Assembly (NCBI GenBank): GCA_964573255.1
Contig: CAZNJB010000045.1
Location: 1 to 24,184, forward strand
Source of the DNA: CAYNUJ01 sp964573255
GTDB lineage: Bacteria; Bacteroidota; Ignavibacteria; Ignavibacteriales; Melioribacteraceae
Direction of reading: 5' to 3'
DNA length: 24,184 bases
Each line of letters begins with the position of its first letter. The stretch's first letter is position 1. Under the pieces are notes generated by a model, which was not told where the DNA came from, ran no database searches, and saw nothing but the letters and a program-made list of their open reading frames with translations. Of the stretch, positions 15,683 through 23,250 are shown one piece after another. The translations under genes and the position numbers were made by a program.

Positions 15683-17140
15683 TTAACTCATCCAATTTGT
15701 TCTGGATTCGGGATTCCATTTAGTTGTTATTTTTTTTGATTTTGTTAAGAACTCAATCGAACTTTTACCGGTAATATCGCCTACGCCGAATTTGGATTCA
15801 TTCCACCCGCCGAAAGAGAAAGGTTCACGCGGTACAGGAACACCAATATTAACGCCTATCATTCCGGCACTAGCTTTTTCGACGACATATTTGGAAGTAC
15901 CGCCGCTTTGAGTAAATACTGAAGCTGCGTTCCCGTAAGGTGAACTGTTTTCAATTGCCAATGCTTCGTCAATTGTTTCGGCGCGCATAATTGAAAGCAC
16001 CGGACCGAATACTTCTTCCTTAGCAATTCTCATATCCGGTTTAACGTGATCGATAACGGTTGGTCCAACATAAAAGCCGTTTTCTTTCCCTTCAACTGTA
16101 GTATTGCGACCGTCAACCAAAATTTTAGCGCCTTGCTCTTCGGCTTCGGTAATGTAATTTTCAATTCTCTCTTTTGCTTCTTTAGAAATAACTGCACCGA
16201 GATTTTCTCCCGGTATTATTTTTTTTGCGTCGTCACACAGTTTGTCTATTATATGATCTACCGAACCAACGGCAACCATAGCAGAGGCTGCCATACATCT
16301 TTGACCAGCGCAGCCGCTCATCGAGGCAGCTACATTGGAAGCCGTCATCTCCACATTGGCATCGGGTAAAACGATTAAATGATTCTTCGCTCCGCCAAGA
16401 CACAAAGCTCTTTTGAATTTCGATGTAGCCCTAGCGTAAACTATTTTAGCTACTTTTGTAGAGCCGACGAAAGTAACTCCGTCTATTCCAGGGTGATCGC
16501 AAATTGCTTCTACAATTTCCTTTTGACCGTGAACAATATTGAAAACGCCGTCAGGCAGCCCTGCTTCTTTTAACAATTCAGCTAATTTATTTGCACTAAG
16601 AGGAACGACTTCGGAGGGTTTAAGAATCATTGTGTTGCCCAGTACGAGTGTATTGGGGATAGTCCAGTTAGGAACCATATTGGGGAAATTAAAAGGAGTA
16701 ATGGAGGCGATAATACCTACAGGATATTTTTCTATTCTGCATTCGACCCCTTTGCTTACCTCGAGTATTTCGCCCGAAACTAATTGAGGCAGGGAACAAG
16801 CAAATTCGGTCAACTCAATACTTTTTAATACTTCAGCTTTAGCTTCGGAATAAGTTTTACCGTTTTCTTCGCTTACAAGATTAGTAAGCTCTTCAATATT
16901 TTCTTCGAGCAGATTTCTATATTTGAAGAAAATCTGAACTCTTTCTTTGATGGGAGTTTGCGACCAGGACTTGAAGGTATCCCTTGCGGCTTGAACGGCA
17001 GTATCCAATTCGGATGGAGTGGAGATAGATACTTGAGAAATGACTGAACCATCGAGGGGTGAGAAGATATCCAGGGTTCTATTGCTGTTTGAGATAAACT
17101 CCCCGTTTATAAAATTACTTACTACTGCCGGATATTTCAT
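15683..17140 (-). CDS. mmsA: CoA-acylating (methyl)malonate-semialdehyde dehydrogenase
   Basis: The 485-residue ALDH-superfamily enzyme has the MmsA/IolA hallmarks. These are a nucleophile at C282 in GCAGQRCMA, the ITPFNFPNMVPNW segment (147-159), the VGSTKVAK cofactor motif and LGGAKNH, where hydrolytic ALDHs carry a general-base Glu (here Cys at about 247). Loss of that Glu is typical of CoA-dependent members. It converts malonate or methylmalonate semialdehyde plus CoA and NAD+ to acetyl-CoA or propionyl-CoA with CO2 loss, the last step of uracil or thymine breakdown. The ATG at 17140 is preferred over an in-frame TTG at 17191, because AAGGAG lies 9 bases upstream and the family starts near MKYPAVVSNFINGEF. 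A promoter and palindrome lie just upstream. Confidence 0.93.
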   Translation of the reverse strand: MKYPAVVSNFINGEFISNSNRTLDIFSPLDGSVISQVSISTPSELDTAVQAARDTFKSWSQTPIKERVQIFFKYRNLLEENIEELTNLVSEENGKTYSEAKAEVLKSIELTEFACSLPQLVSGEILEVSKGVECRIEKYPVGIIASITPFNFPNMVPNWTIPNTLVLGNTMILKPSEVVPLSANKLAELLKEAGLPDGVFNIVHGQKEIVEAICDHPGIDGVTFVGSTKVAKIVYARATSKFKRALCLGGAKNHLIVLPDANVEMTASNVAASMSGCAGQRCMAASAMVAVGSVDHIIDKLCDDAKKIIPGENLGAVISKEAKERIENYITEAEEQGAKILVDGRNTTVEGKENGFYVGPTVIDHVKPDMRIAKEEVFGPVLSIMRAETIDEALAIENSSPYGNAASVFTQSGGTSKYVVEKASAGMIGVNIGVPVPREPFSFGGWNESKFGVGDITGKSSIEFLTKSKKITTKWNPESRTNWMS

Positions 17141-17162
17141 ACAATAGAACTCCTTAAAAAAT

Positions 17163-17191
17163 ATTATATGAAGAACTTTCTGTTCTGCCAA
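17163..17191 (-). promoter_or_regulatory. Sigma-70-type promoter of mmsA with overlapping palindrome
   Basis: On the minus strand TTGGCA (17186-17191) and a perfect TATAAT (17163-17168) are separated by exactly 17 bases. They lie just upstream of the AAGGAG and ATG at 17140, which implies a short leader. A perfect palindrome TTCTGC-CAAT-GCAGAA (17183-17198) covers the -35 box and looks like an operator. The regulator is unknown and not in the window. Confidence 0.6.
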
Positions 17192-17683
17192 TGCAGAAAA
17201 GCGTTTTAATTAAAAAGAAAATAAGGAAAAAAATGTATAATTTCAATTTAGAAAGCCGAGTATGGAATATTGTATTTTTCATAATCGGATTTATTATCCG
17301 TTTTTGAATATTTATTTTTTTATATTTCGGTTAACTGTGGTTATATTGGGTTTGGGAATTTAATTTATGATTTTTAGCGTTTTATTTAATGAAATGTCTT
17401 GATTAACTTCTCTGAAATCCCGGCTTAATTGAACAAAAGTGGATTCTATAGCAGAGTTTAAGGGGGAGGAGGAAAATATAAATATTTGGCCTAAATCCTT
17501 TTAATTTTGGTTATAGTTGGGTTTATAAATGTTTTTTCAAATTCTGATATAGATATTCTACTTTTAAGAAGATTGAACGTGGATAATAAAATAAAATAGA
17601 TTTTTTAAAATTATTTTTTTTGCGAAATAATTGACACTAATCCTTCAATTATAGACCAAAAATAAAGATTAATAAAATACTAT

Positions 17684-17712
17684 TTGACAAACCGAACGAA
17701 TTTCTTTAATTT
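17684..17712 (+). promoter_or_regulatory. Candidate promoter of the nos operon
   Basis: TTGACA (17684-17689) and TAATTT (17707-17712) have 17-base spacing, about 60 bases before the cytochrome ATG. TTTG followed by TAATTTT also loosely fits the Bacteroidota -33/-7 pattern. A perfect 7-bp inverted repeat TAATCAG/CTGATTA (17713-17719 and 17730-17736) begins directly after the -10 and could be an operator or leader hairpin. Confidence 0.45.
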
Positions 17713-17772
17713 TAATCAGTCAAATAATTCTGATTATAAAATTCTTTAATTAATTGAATAAAGGAGATATAA

Positions 17773-18258
17773 ATGAAAAAAATATTAGTCTATTTATTTG
17801 TCGCCGCAGTATTTGTTGCTTGTTCTTCAGGCGGAGATAATAATGATAGTAAATCAGCATCTAAAAGCAAGAGTGATAATTACAAAGAAAAAATGGCTAA
17901 AAAGTTTGGATTAACACTCTTTGAATTGGAGAATGGTATTGGACCTGTAAAAGAAAAATTATCCCTGCCTCCTATTGATCCGGAAAGAGTTAAAAAAGGA
18001 GAAAAATTATTTAATGAGAAATGTACTCAATGCCATAAATTGAATGAAAGATATACGGCTCCTGCATTGCATGATGTAACCAAAAGAAGGAGTCCAGAAT
18101 ATATACTCAACATGATTATGAATCCACAAGAAATGACAAAAAGGCATCCTGAAGCAAAGAAATTACTTGCTCAATTTGCTAATCAAATGACATTTCAGAA
18201 TGTAACGTTGGATGAAGCTAAGAGTATATTAGACTTTTTTAGAAATGCTGCTAAATAA
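17773..18258 (+). CDS. Mono-heme c-type cytochrome lipoprotein of the nos operon
   Basis: The 161-residue protein has a lipoprotein signal (lipobox FVAC, lipidated Cys17), then a Ser/Lys/Asp-rich linker (18-40). One heme attachment motif, CTQCH, lies at residues 84-88. Distal Met residues in the MNPQEM and NQMTF segments are candidate sixth ligands. It is therefore a membrane-tethered periplasmic cytochrome c. Such small cytochromes commonly accompany clade II nosZ and are thought to feed electrons to the Cu-A site; that role is inferred here. An AAGGAG lies 7 bases before the ATG. It is the first gene of the operon, with nosZ starting 31 bases after its stop. Confidence 0.88.
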   Translation: MKKILVYLFVAAVFVACSSGGDNNDSKSASKSKSDNYKEKMAKKFGLTLFELENGIGPVKEKLSLPPIDPERVKKGEKLFNEKCTQCHKLNERYTAPALHDVTKRRSPEYILNMIMNPQEMTKRHPEAKKLLAQFANQMTFQNVTLDEAKSILDFFRNAAK

Positions 18259-18289
18259 ATGAATTATTAACAAGCAAGGGAGAAAGAAA

Positions 18290-20236
18290 ATGAAAATTTC
18301 CTTCAAAGCTACATTAATTACATTAAGTATAATTGCAATGGCATTTCTCTTTCAATACTGTTCCGGAGAGAAGAGTGGTTTGGGAGAAAGTGATGCTGCA
18401 CAAAAAGTATATGTTGCACCTGGTCAATATGATGAATTCTACTCTTTTATGTCGGGTGGATTCAGTGGCCAAGTAACAGTTTACGGATTACCATCCGGAC
18501 GTTTATTTAAAATTATTCCGGTATTCTCTCAGGATGCTGAAAGAGGATACGGTTACTCGGAAGAAACAAAAGCGATGTTAAATACATCTTATGGTTTCCT
18601 TCCTTGGGACGATGCTCACCATCCTGAATTATCTCAAACAGACGGTGTGCCGGATGGAAGATGGTTATTTATAAACGCAAATAACACTCCAAGAATTGCA
18701 CGTATTGATCTCAAAACATTTGAGACTGCAGAAATTATTGAAATTCCTAATTCGGGTGGAAACCACGGTTCTCCATTCACTACTATGAATACAGAATATA
18801 TTGTGGCTTCAACTCGTTTTAGTGTTCCTATTCCTCAGAAAGATGTAGCAATTGATTCTTACAAGGAAAATTTCAAAGGGACTCTCTCTTTCATTTCAAT
18901 TGATCCTGAAGACGGTGAAATGAATCTTTCTTTCCAAATATTAGTCCCTGGTTTCGATTATGATTTGGCTCATGCAGGTAAAGGTCCTTCTCACGGATGG
19001 GCGTTCTTTACTTCTTACAACAGTGAACAAGCAAATACTTTATTGGAAGTAAATGCTTCGCAAAACGATAAAGATTTTATCGCTGCTGTTAACTGGAAAA
19101 AAGCTGAAGAGTATATTAAACAAGGTAAAGCAAAAACCGTTAAAGTTAAATATGCTCACAATATTTACGATGAAAAGAGCCATACAGCTACAACCAAAAT
19201 GGAGAAAACTGTAAAGGTGCTCAATCCAAAAGATTGCCCCGGCTTAATCTATTATTTACCGACTCCAAAATCACCTCACGGTGTTGATATTGATCCTTCC
19301 GGTGAATACATTGCTGCCGGTGGTAAATTGGCAACAGTTATTCCTGTACATTCATTCTCCAAAATGCTTAAAGCTATCGAGAATGAAGACTTTATCGGTG
19401 ATATCGACGGTATTCCGATTCTTAGATACGAATCTGTTATCGCTGGTGAAGTTGAAAACTGTGGTTTAGGACCACTACATACCGAATTTGACGGTAAGGG
19501 ATATGCTTATACTTCTGCATTTATTTCTTCGGAAATAGTAAAATGGAAAATCGGAACTTGGGAAGTTGTTGATAGAATACCTACTTACTATTCTATCGGT
19601 CACCTCTCAATTCCTGGTGGTGATAGCAAAGCTCCTTGGGGTAAATATGTTGTTGCATTAAACAAAATAACAAAAGACAGATTCTTGCCTACCGGACCGG
19701 AATTATGTCAATCAGCTCAGTTAATTGATATATCCGGCGATAAGATGAAACTCTTACTCGACTTCCCGACAATAGGCGAGCCCCACTATGCTCAAGCTAT
19801 TCCAGCTGAAATCTTGATGAAGAATTCTAAGAAGATTTACAAACTTGAAGAAAATACCAATCCATATAAAACAAACGGTGAAAAAGAAGCTAGAGTTGTT
19901 AGAAAGGGTAAAGATGTTCATGTCTATATGACAACTACCCGTACTCACTTCAAACCGGATAATATTGAAGGTGTAAAAGTTGGTGACAATGTATACTTCC
20001 ATGTAACCAACTTGGAACAGGATTGGGATATTCCTCACGGATTTGCTGTAAAAGGTATGAGAAATTCCGAATTATTAATTATGCCTGGTCAAACAAAAAC
20101 TATTGTTTGGCATCCTCAAAGCCCGGGAATTTATCCTTTCTATTGTACTGATTTCTGTAGTGCATTGCACCAAGAAATGCAAGGATATATCAGAGTTTCC
20201 CCGGCTAATAGTAACATTAAAATAAGCTTTAACTGA
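18290..20236 (+). CDS. nosZ: Nitrous oxide reductase, clade II (Sec-dependent)
   Basis: The 648-residue enzyme reduces N2O to N2 in the periplasm. The N-terminus is a plain hydrophobic signal without twin arginines, which places it in the Sec-type clade II. Cys24 follows the hydrophobic segment (FLFQYCSGEK), a poor but possible lipobox. The seven Cu-Z histidines are visible: H110 and H111 (DDAHHPE), H159 (GGNHGS), H330 (KSPHGVD), H397 (GPLHTEF), H438 (IGHLS) and H499 (GEPHYA). The Cu-A domain has H583 (IPHGF) and the CTDFCSALHQEM motif with C619, C623, H627 and M630. A GGGAGAAAG ribosome site precedes the ATG. A strong hairpin terminator follows, so nosZ and the cytochrome are probably expressed more highly than the assembly genes. 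Confidence 0.97.
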   Translation: MKISFKATLITLSIIAMAFLFQYCSGEKSGLGESDAAQKVYVAPGQYDEFYSFMSGGFSGQVTVYGLPSGRLFKIIPVFSQDAERGYGYSEETKAMLNTSYGFLPWDDAHHPELSQTDGVPDGRWLFINANNTPRIARIDLKTFETAEIIEIPNSGGNHGSPFTTMNTEYIVASTRFSVPIPQKDVAIDSYKENFKGTLSFISIDPEDGEMNLSFQILVPGFDYDLAHAGKGPSHGWAFFTSYNSEQANTLLEVNASQNDKDFIAAVNWKKAEEYIKQGKAKTVKVKYAHNIYDEKSHTATTKMEKTVKVLNPKDCPGLIYYLPTPKSPHGVDIDPSGEYIAAGGKLATVIPVHSFSKMLKAIENEDFIGDIDGIPILRYESVIAGEVENCGLGPLHTEFDGKGYAYTSAFISSEIVKWKIGTWEVVDRIPTYYSIGHLSIPGGDSKAPWGKYVVALNKITKDRFLPTGPELCQSAQLIDISGDKMKLLLDFPTIGEPHYAQAIPAEILMKNSKKIYKLEENTNPYKTNGEKEARVVRKGKDVHVYMTTTRTHFKPDNIEGVKVGDNVYFHVTNLEQDWDIPHGFAVKGMRNSELLIMPGQTKTIVWHPQSPGIYPFYCTDFCSALHQEMQGYIRVSPANSNIKISFN

Positions 20237-20248
20237 TTATATGATTAT

Positions 20249-20290
20249 TTCCCTCTCTCAATTCTATAATTGAGAGAGGGAATTTATTTT
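20249..20290 (+). terminator. Strong intrinsic terminator after nosZ
   Basis: TTCCCTCTCTCAATT (20249-20263) and its exact complement (20268-20282) form a perfect 15-bp stem with a CTAT loop, followed by TTTATTTT. It lies between nosZ and the downstream assembly genes, whose first ATG is only 12 bases further on. Either read-through is partial or those genes have another promoter. Confidence 0.9.
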
Positions 20291-20301
20291 TGAGGTTTTC
20301 G

Positions 20302-20871
20302 ATGAAAAGCAAATATTTATTCAGTCTCGCATCCTTATTATTACTTTTTGTTTTTCTTTTCCCGATATGGAGGATCGATTTAGAAGCTCCTCAATACCCC
20401 GAAGGAATTGGATTGAAGATTTGGGTTAACCAAATTACCGGTAAGTATGAAAACGATTTGGAAAATATTAATAGACTTAACCATTATATAGGTATGAAAA
20501 AAATTGATTCGAATTCCATACCTGAGCTGACTTATATGCCTTATATAATTATATTTTTTGTTGTTACCGGTTTAATCTTCGGTCTAATAGGTAAACGTAA
20601 ATTATATTTATCCTGGATAGTTGGAATAATTATCACTTTATTAGTTGGTCTTTATGATTACTATATGTGGGGTTACGATTACGGACATAATTTAAATCCT
20701 CATGCCGCAATTAAAATACCCGGTATGGCTTATCAGCCGCCGTTGATAGGTTCAAAGCAAATATTAAATATGTACTCAACTTCTATCCCTGATGTAGGAA
20801 CGTATTTTATTTCATTGGCGGTATTATTGGCATTCTATGCTTTTTATAAGGCTGGAAAGGAAGAAAAATGA
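20302..20871 (+). CDS. nosB: NosB-type polytopic membrane protein of the nos cluster
   Basis: The 189-residue protein has four hydrophobic segments: about residues 6-22, 78-96, 103-122 and 165-183. A conserved-looking periplasmic loop APQYPEGIGLKIWVNQITG lies after the first helix, and a GHNLNPHAAIKIPGMAYQPP stretch lies between helices 3 and 4. The His and Met in that stretch could bind copper, but this is only a guess. Membrane proteins of this kind sit directly after nosZ in clade II clusters, where they are called NosB and have no established function. The start is taken as the ATG at 20302, with GAGG 6 bases upstream, rather than the in-frame TTG at 20290 inside the terminator tail. Its stop overlaps the nosL start in an ATGA. 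The symbol is assigned by position and topology. Confidence 0.75.
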   Translation: MKSKYLFSLASLLLLFVFLFPIWRIDLEAPQYPEGIGLKIWVNQITGKYENDLENINRLNHYIGMKKIDSNSIPELTYMPYIIIFFVVTGLIFGLIGKRKLYLSWIVGIIITLLVGLYDYYMWGYDYGHNLNPHAAIKIPGMAYQPPLIGSKQILNMYSTSIPDVGTYFISLAVLLAFYAFYKAGKEEK

Positions 20872-21302
20872 AAAAGATAGCATTAGTCTTATTTGCGATA
20901 TTATTAACAATGTGTGCTAGCGGTCCGGAACCGATTAATTTCGGTAAGGAAAATTGTGCTCATTGTTCAATGACAATTATGAATCCTAAATTTGCCAGTG
21001 AATTTATAACAGCAAAAGGAAAAATTTATAAATTCGATTCTATTGAATGTATGCTTGCCAAGACCGCTGATTTTAAAGAAAATGAAATCGCTTCATTATG
21101 GGTTCCGAATTTTAATAATGAAAAGGAATTTATTAAATTAGATGAAGCATTCATTTTAAAAAGTGATAAAATAAAGAGTCCTATGTCATTGAATCTTTTG
21201 GCATTTAAGGATGAGTCTGATCTGTTGGAAATGAAAGATAAGTACGGCGGTGAGGAAATAAGCGTGAAAGAAGCGATTGAATATGTACAGTCTAAATGGT
21301 AA
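20868..21302 (+). CDS. nosL: NosL copper-binding lipoprotein
   Basis: The 144-residue protein has a lipoprotein signal with Cys16 (lipobox LTMC). A copper-binding motif CAHCSM (residues 30-35) is followed by MNPKFASEFI. This CxxC-x-M pattern and the KIYKFDSIECMLAK segment are typical of NosL, the periplasmic chaperone that delivers Cu(I) for Cu-Z assembly. The ATG overlaps the stop of the membrane protein gene by four bases, so translation is coupled. The end overlaps the start of nosD by 20 bases. Confidence 0.93.
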   Translation: MKKIALVLFAILLTMCASGPEPINFGKENCAHCSMTIMNPKFASEFITAKGKIYKFDSIECMLAKTADFKENEIASLWVPNFNNEKEFIKLDEAFILKSDKIKSPMSLNLLAFKDESDLLEMKDKYGGEEISVKEAIEYVQSKW

Positions 21303-22563
21303 TCTTCTGTTTAAATTTTTAATTTTTACATTCCTAATTTTTACCCAGAATGCAGAATGTTCCATACTCGAAGTAGGTAAAGATAGAGCTTACCATACTT
21401 TCGAGGAGGGATATGCTGCTGCTCAAAACGGGGATACAATTAGAATTTTTGGCGGAAATTTTGAGTTCAATAATTTTATAGTTAAAAAAAGACTGTATAT
21501 CGAGGGGGTTGACTTTCCCGTATTTTCCGGTTCAGAAAAAAATCAAATTTTACTCGTTAAGGCTGATTCGGTAGTTATACGCGGAATTAAATTTATTAAT
21601 TCTGGAACCAGTTTTATTGACGATAACGCAGCCATTAAACTGGACAGTGTTCATGCCTGTTTAATAACTGAGAACGAATTCGTTAATAATTTTTTCGGAA
21701 TTTATTTAGCAAAATCTTACGATTGTAAAATATCTAACAATACTATTGTTTCCAATAAACAGAGAGAAACGTTTTCCGGGAATGGAATTCATCTTTGGTA
21801 TTGTAGAGATATTGAAATTTCGAACAACAATATAAGCGGGCATAGGGACGGCATTTATTTTGAATTCGTACGGGCGGGAAAAATTATCAATAATGTAAGT
21901 AAAAATAATTTGCGCTACGGTTTGCATTTTATGTTCTCCGACAGTTGTTATTACGGTAAAAATCAATTTATGCAAAACGGAGCAGGCGTTGCGGTAATGT
22001 ATACCCGTTTCATTACGATGGAGAACAATATATTTAAGAATAACTGGGGGAACGCGTCTTACGGACTTCTGCTGAAAGAAATTTTTGACAGCAAAATAAT
22101 TAATAATTATTTCCTTAGAAATACTTCGGGTATTTATCTGGAAGGATGTGATAGAATCGAAGTTCGGAATAATATTTTTAAGGCGAACGGATGGGGTATT
22201 AAATTGATGGGTAATTCCATTGATAATAAGTTTACGAAGAATGATTTTATCAATAACACATTCGATTTAACGACTAATAACATGAAAAATTTTAATTTTA
22301 TCGATGAGAATTATTGGTCAAGATATAACGCTTACGATTTGGACAGAGACGGTTATGCAGATGAACCATACCATCCGGTTCAATTATTTTCTGTAATAGC
22401 TGCGAAAAATGCTTCATTATTTATTTTCGTTCGCAGTATGGTGGTAGAGATGCTGGATTTTTTAGAATCGGTTATTCCCACTTTAACGCCTGAAAATGTT
22501 GTAGATAAAAAACCTGTAATGCACAGAATTAATAGCGAGGATTTTTTTGGTAAGGGTAAATAA
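21283..22563 (+). CDS. nosD: NosD periplasmic beta-helix copper-centre assembly protein
   Basis: The protein is 426 residues from the chosen start. After a hydrophobic signal (LLFKFLIFTFLIFTQNAECS) come many CASH-type right-handed parallel beta-helix repeats from about residue 85 to 345. Examples are NEFVNNFFGIYLAKSYDCK, ISNNTIVSN, ISNNNISGHRDGIYFE, NRYGLHF-like turns and NNIFKANGWGIKLMG. NosD acts with NosF and NosY in maturing the Cu-Z site, probably by sulfur delivery. The ATG at 21283 is preferred to the TTG at 21277; no strong Shine-Dalgarno is seen, and the gene overlaps the end of nosL. Its 3' end overlaps the nosF start by 17 bases. Confidence 0.93.
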   Translation: MYSLNGNLLFKFLIFTFLIFTQNAECSILEVGKDRAYHTFEEGYAAAQNGDTIRIFGGNFEFNNFIVKKRLYIEGVDFPVFSGSEKNQILLVKADSVVIRGIKFINSGTSFIDDNAAIKLDSVHACLITENEFVNNFFGIYLAKSYDCKISNNTIVSNKQRETFSGNGIHLWYCRDIEISNNNISGHRDGIYFEFVRAGKIINNVSKNNLRYGLHFMFSDSCYYGKNQFMQNGAGVAVMYTRFITMENNIFKNNWGNASYGLLLKEIFDSKIINNYFLRNTSGIYLEGCDRIEVRNNIFKANGWGIKLMGNSIDNKFTKNDFINNTFDLTTNNMKNFNFIDENYWSRYNAYDLDRDGYADEPYHPVQLFSVIAAKNASLFIFVRSMVVEMLDFLESVIPTLTPENVVDKKPVMHRINSEDFFGKGK

Positions 22564-23248
22564 TTTATACAAGCAGTACGGATTGTTAAAAGTTCTTAAG
22601 GGACTAAATTTTAGTATTAAGGACGAAAGAATAACCTTCCTTGCCGGACCTAACGGCTCAGGTAAAACAACTTTAATTAAAATTATTTTGGGATTAGTGA
22701 AAAAGACTTCCGGTGAAGTTTATTTTGATAATGAAATGATTAACGGGAGTCACCTTTACAGAAGGGATATCGGTTATATGCCGCAGGCGGCAAGATTCCC
22801 TGGAAATTTGAGAGTAGGTGAAACAATAGATATGATTAAGTCGCTGAGGAGCGATGTATCAAATTACGATTTGGATTTATATAACGAATACAAACTCGAA
22901 AATGAATTGGATAAAAGAGTGAAAACCCTTTCCGGTGGTACTCTTCAGAAATTAAACGCTTCACTTGCTTTTATGTTCAATCCCAAGTTTTTTATTCTGG
23001 ATGAACCTACTGCAGGTCTGGACCCAATCGGAAGCAGTATTTTGAAAGCCAAAATACAAGCCGAGAAAGAAAGGAAAAAGACATTTCTTATCACATCTCA
23101 TCTTTTACAGGATTTTGAAAATTTAGCTGAAGACATTCTCTTTCTGTTGAACGGCGATATTGCCTTCTTCGATAGTAAAGAAAAATTGATGAGTATAACC
23201 GGTGAAAACGGAATTGAAACTGCTATTGTTGCTATTATGAAGGGATGA
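22547..23248 (+). CDS. nosF: NosF ABC transporter ATP-binding protein
   Basis: The 233-residue ATPase has Walker A GPNGSGKT (34-41), Q-loop Gln80 (GYMPQ), signature LSGGT (128-132), Walker B FFILDEP (148-154) and an ITSHLL switch histidine. It pairs with NosY and supports NosD-dependent assembly of the nitrous oxide reductase copper-sulfur centre. The start is a TTG at 22547, with GAGG about 6 bases upstream inside nosD. No suitable ATG precedes the first strand (VRVNNLYKQYG), so a TTG start is the best reading. The stop overlaps the first nosY ATG by ATGA. Confidence 0.94.
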   Translation: MVRVNNLYKQYGLLKVLKGLNFSIKDERITFLAGPNGSGKTTLIKIILGLVKKTSGEVYFDNEMINGSHLYRRDIGYMPQAARFPGNLRVGETIDMIKSLRSDVSNYDLDLYNEYKLENELDKRVKTLSGGTLQKLNASLAFMFNPKFFILDEPTAGLDPIGSSILKAKIQAEKERKKTFLITSHLLQDFENLAEDILFLLNGDIAFFDSKEKLMSITGENGIETAIVAIMKG

Positions 23249-23250
23249 TA

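Larger units (their letters stand above)
17141..17772. other. Divergent 632-bp intergenic region between pyrimidine and nos blocks
   Basis: This AT-rich region carries the outward promoters of both blocks. The pyrimidine promoter is at 17163-17191 (minus) and the nos promoter at 17684-17712 (plus). A possible 24-codon reading frame lies at 17233-17307, with a small hairpin plus T-run (17286-17305) at its end. I see no RNA gene and no clear FNR/DNR palindrome (TTGAT-N4-ATCAA). The middle part, about 17310-17620, holds nothing I can name. Confidence 0.6.

Noticed and set aside
17600..17700. FNR/DNR-type box before the nos operon
   Set aside because: TTGA and TCAA half-sites near 17628-17650 are spaced by 10 bases instead of 6, so they do not fit the consensus.
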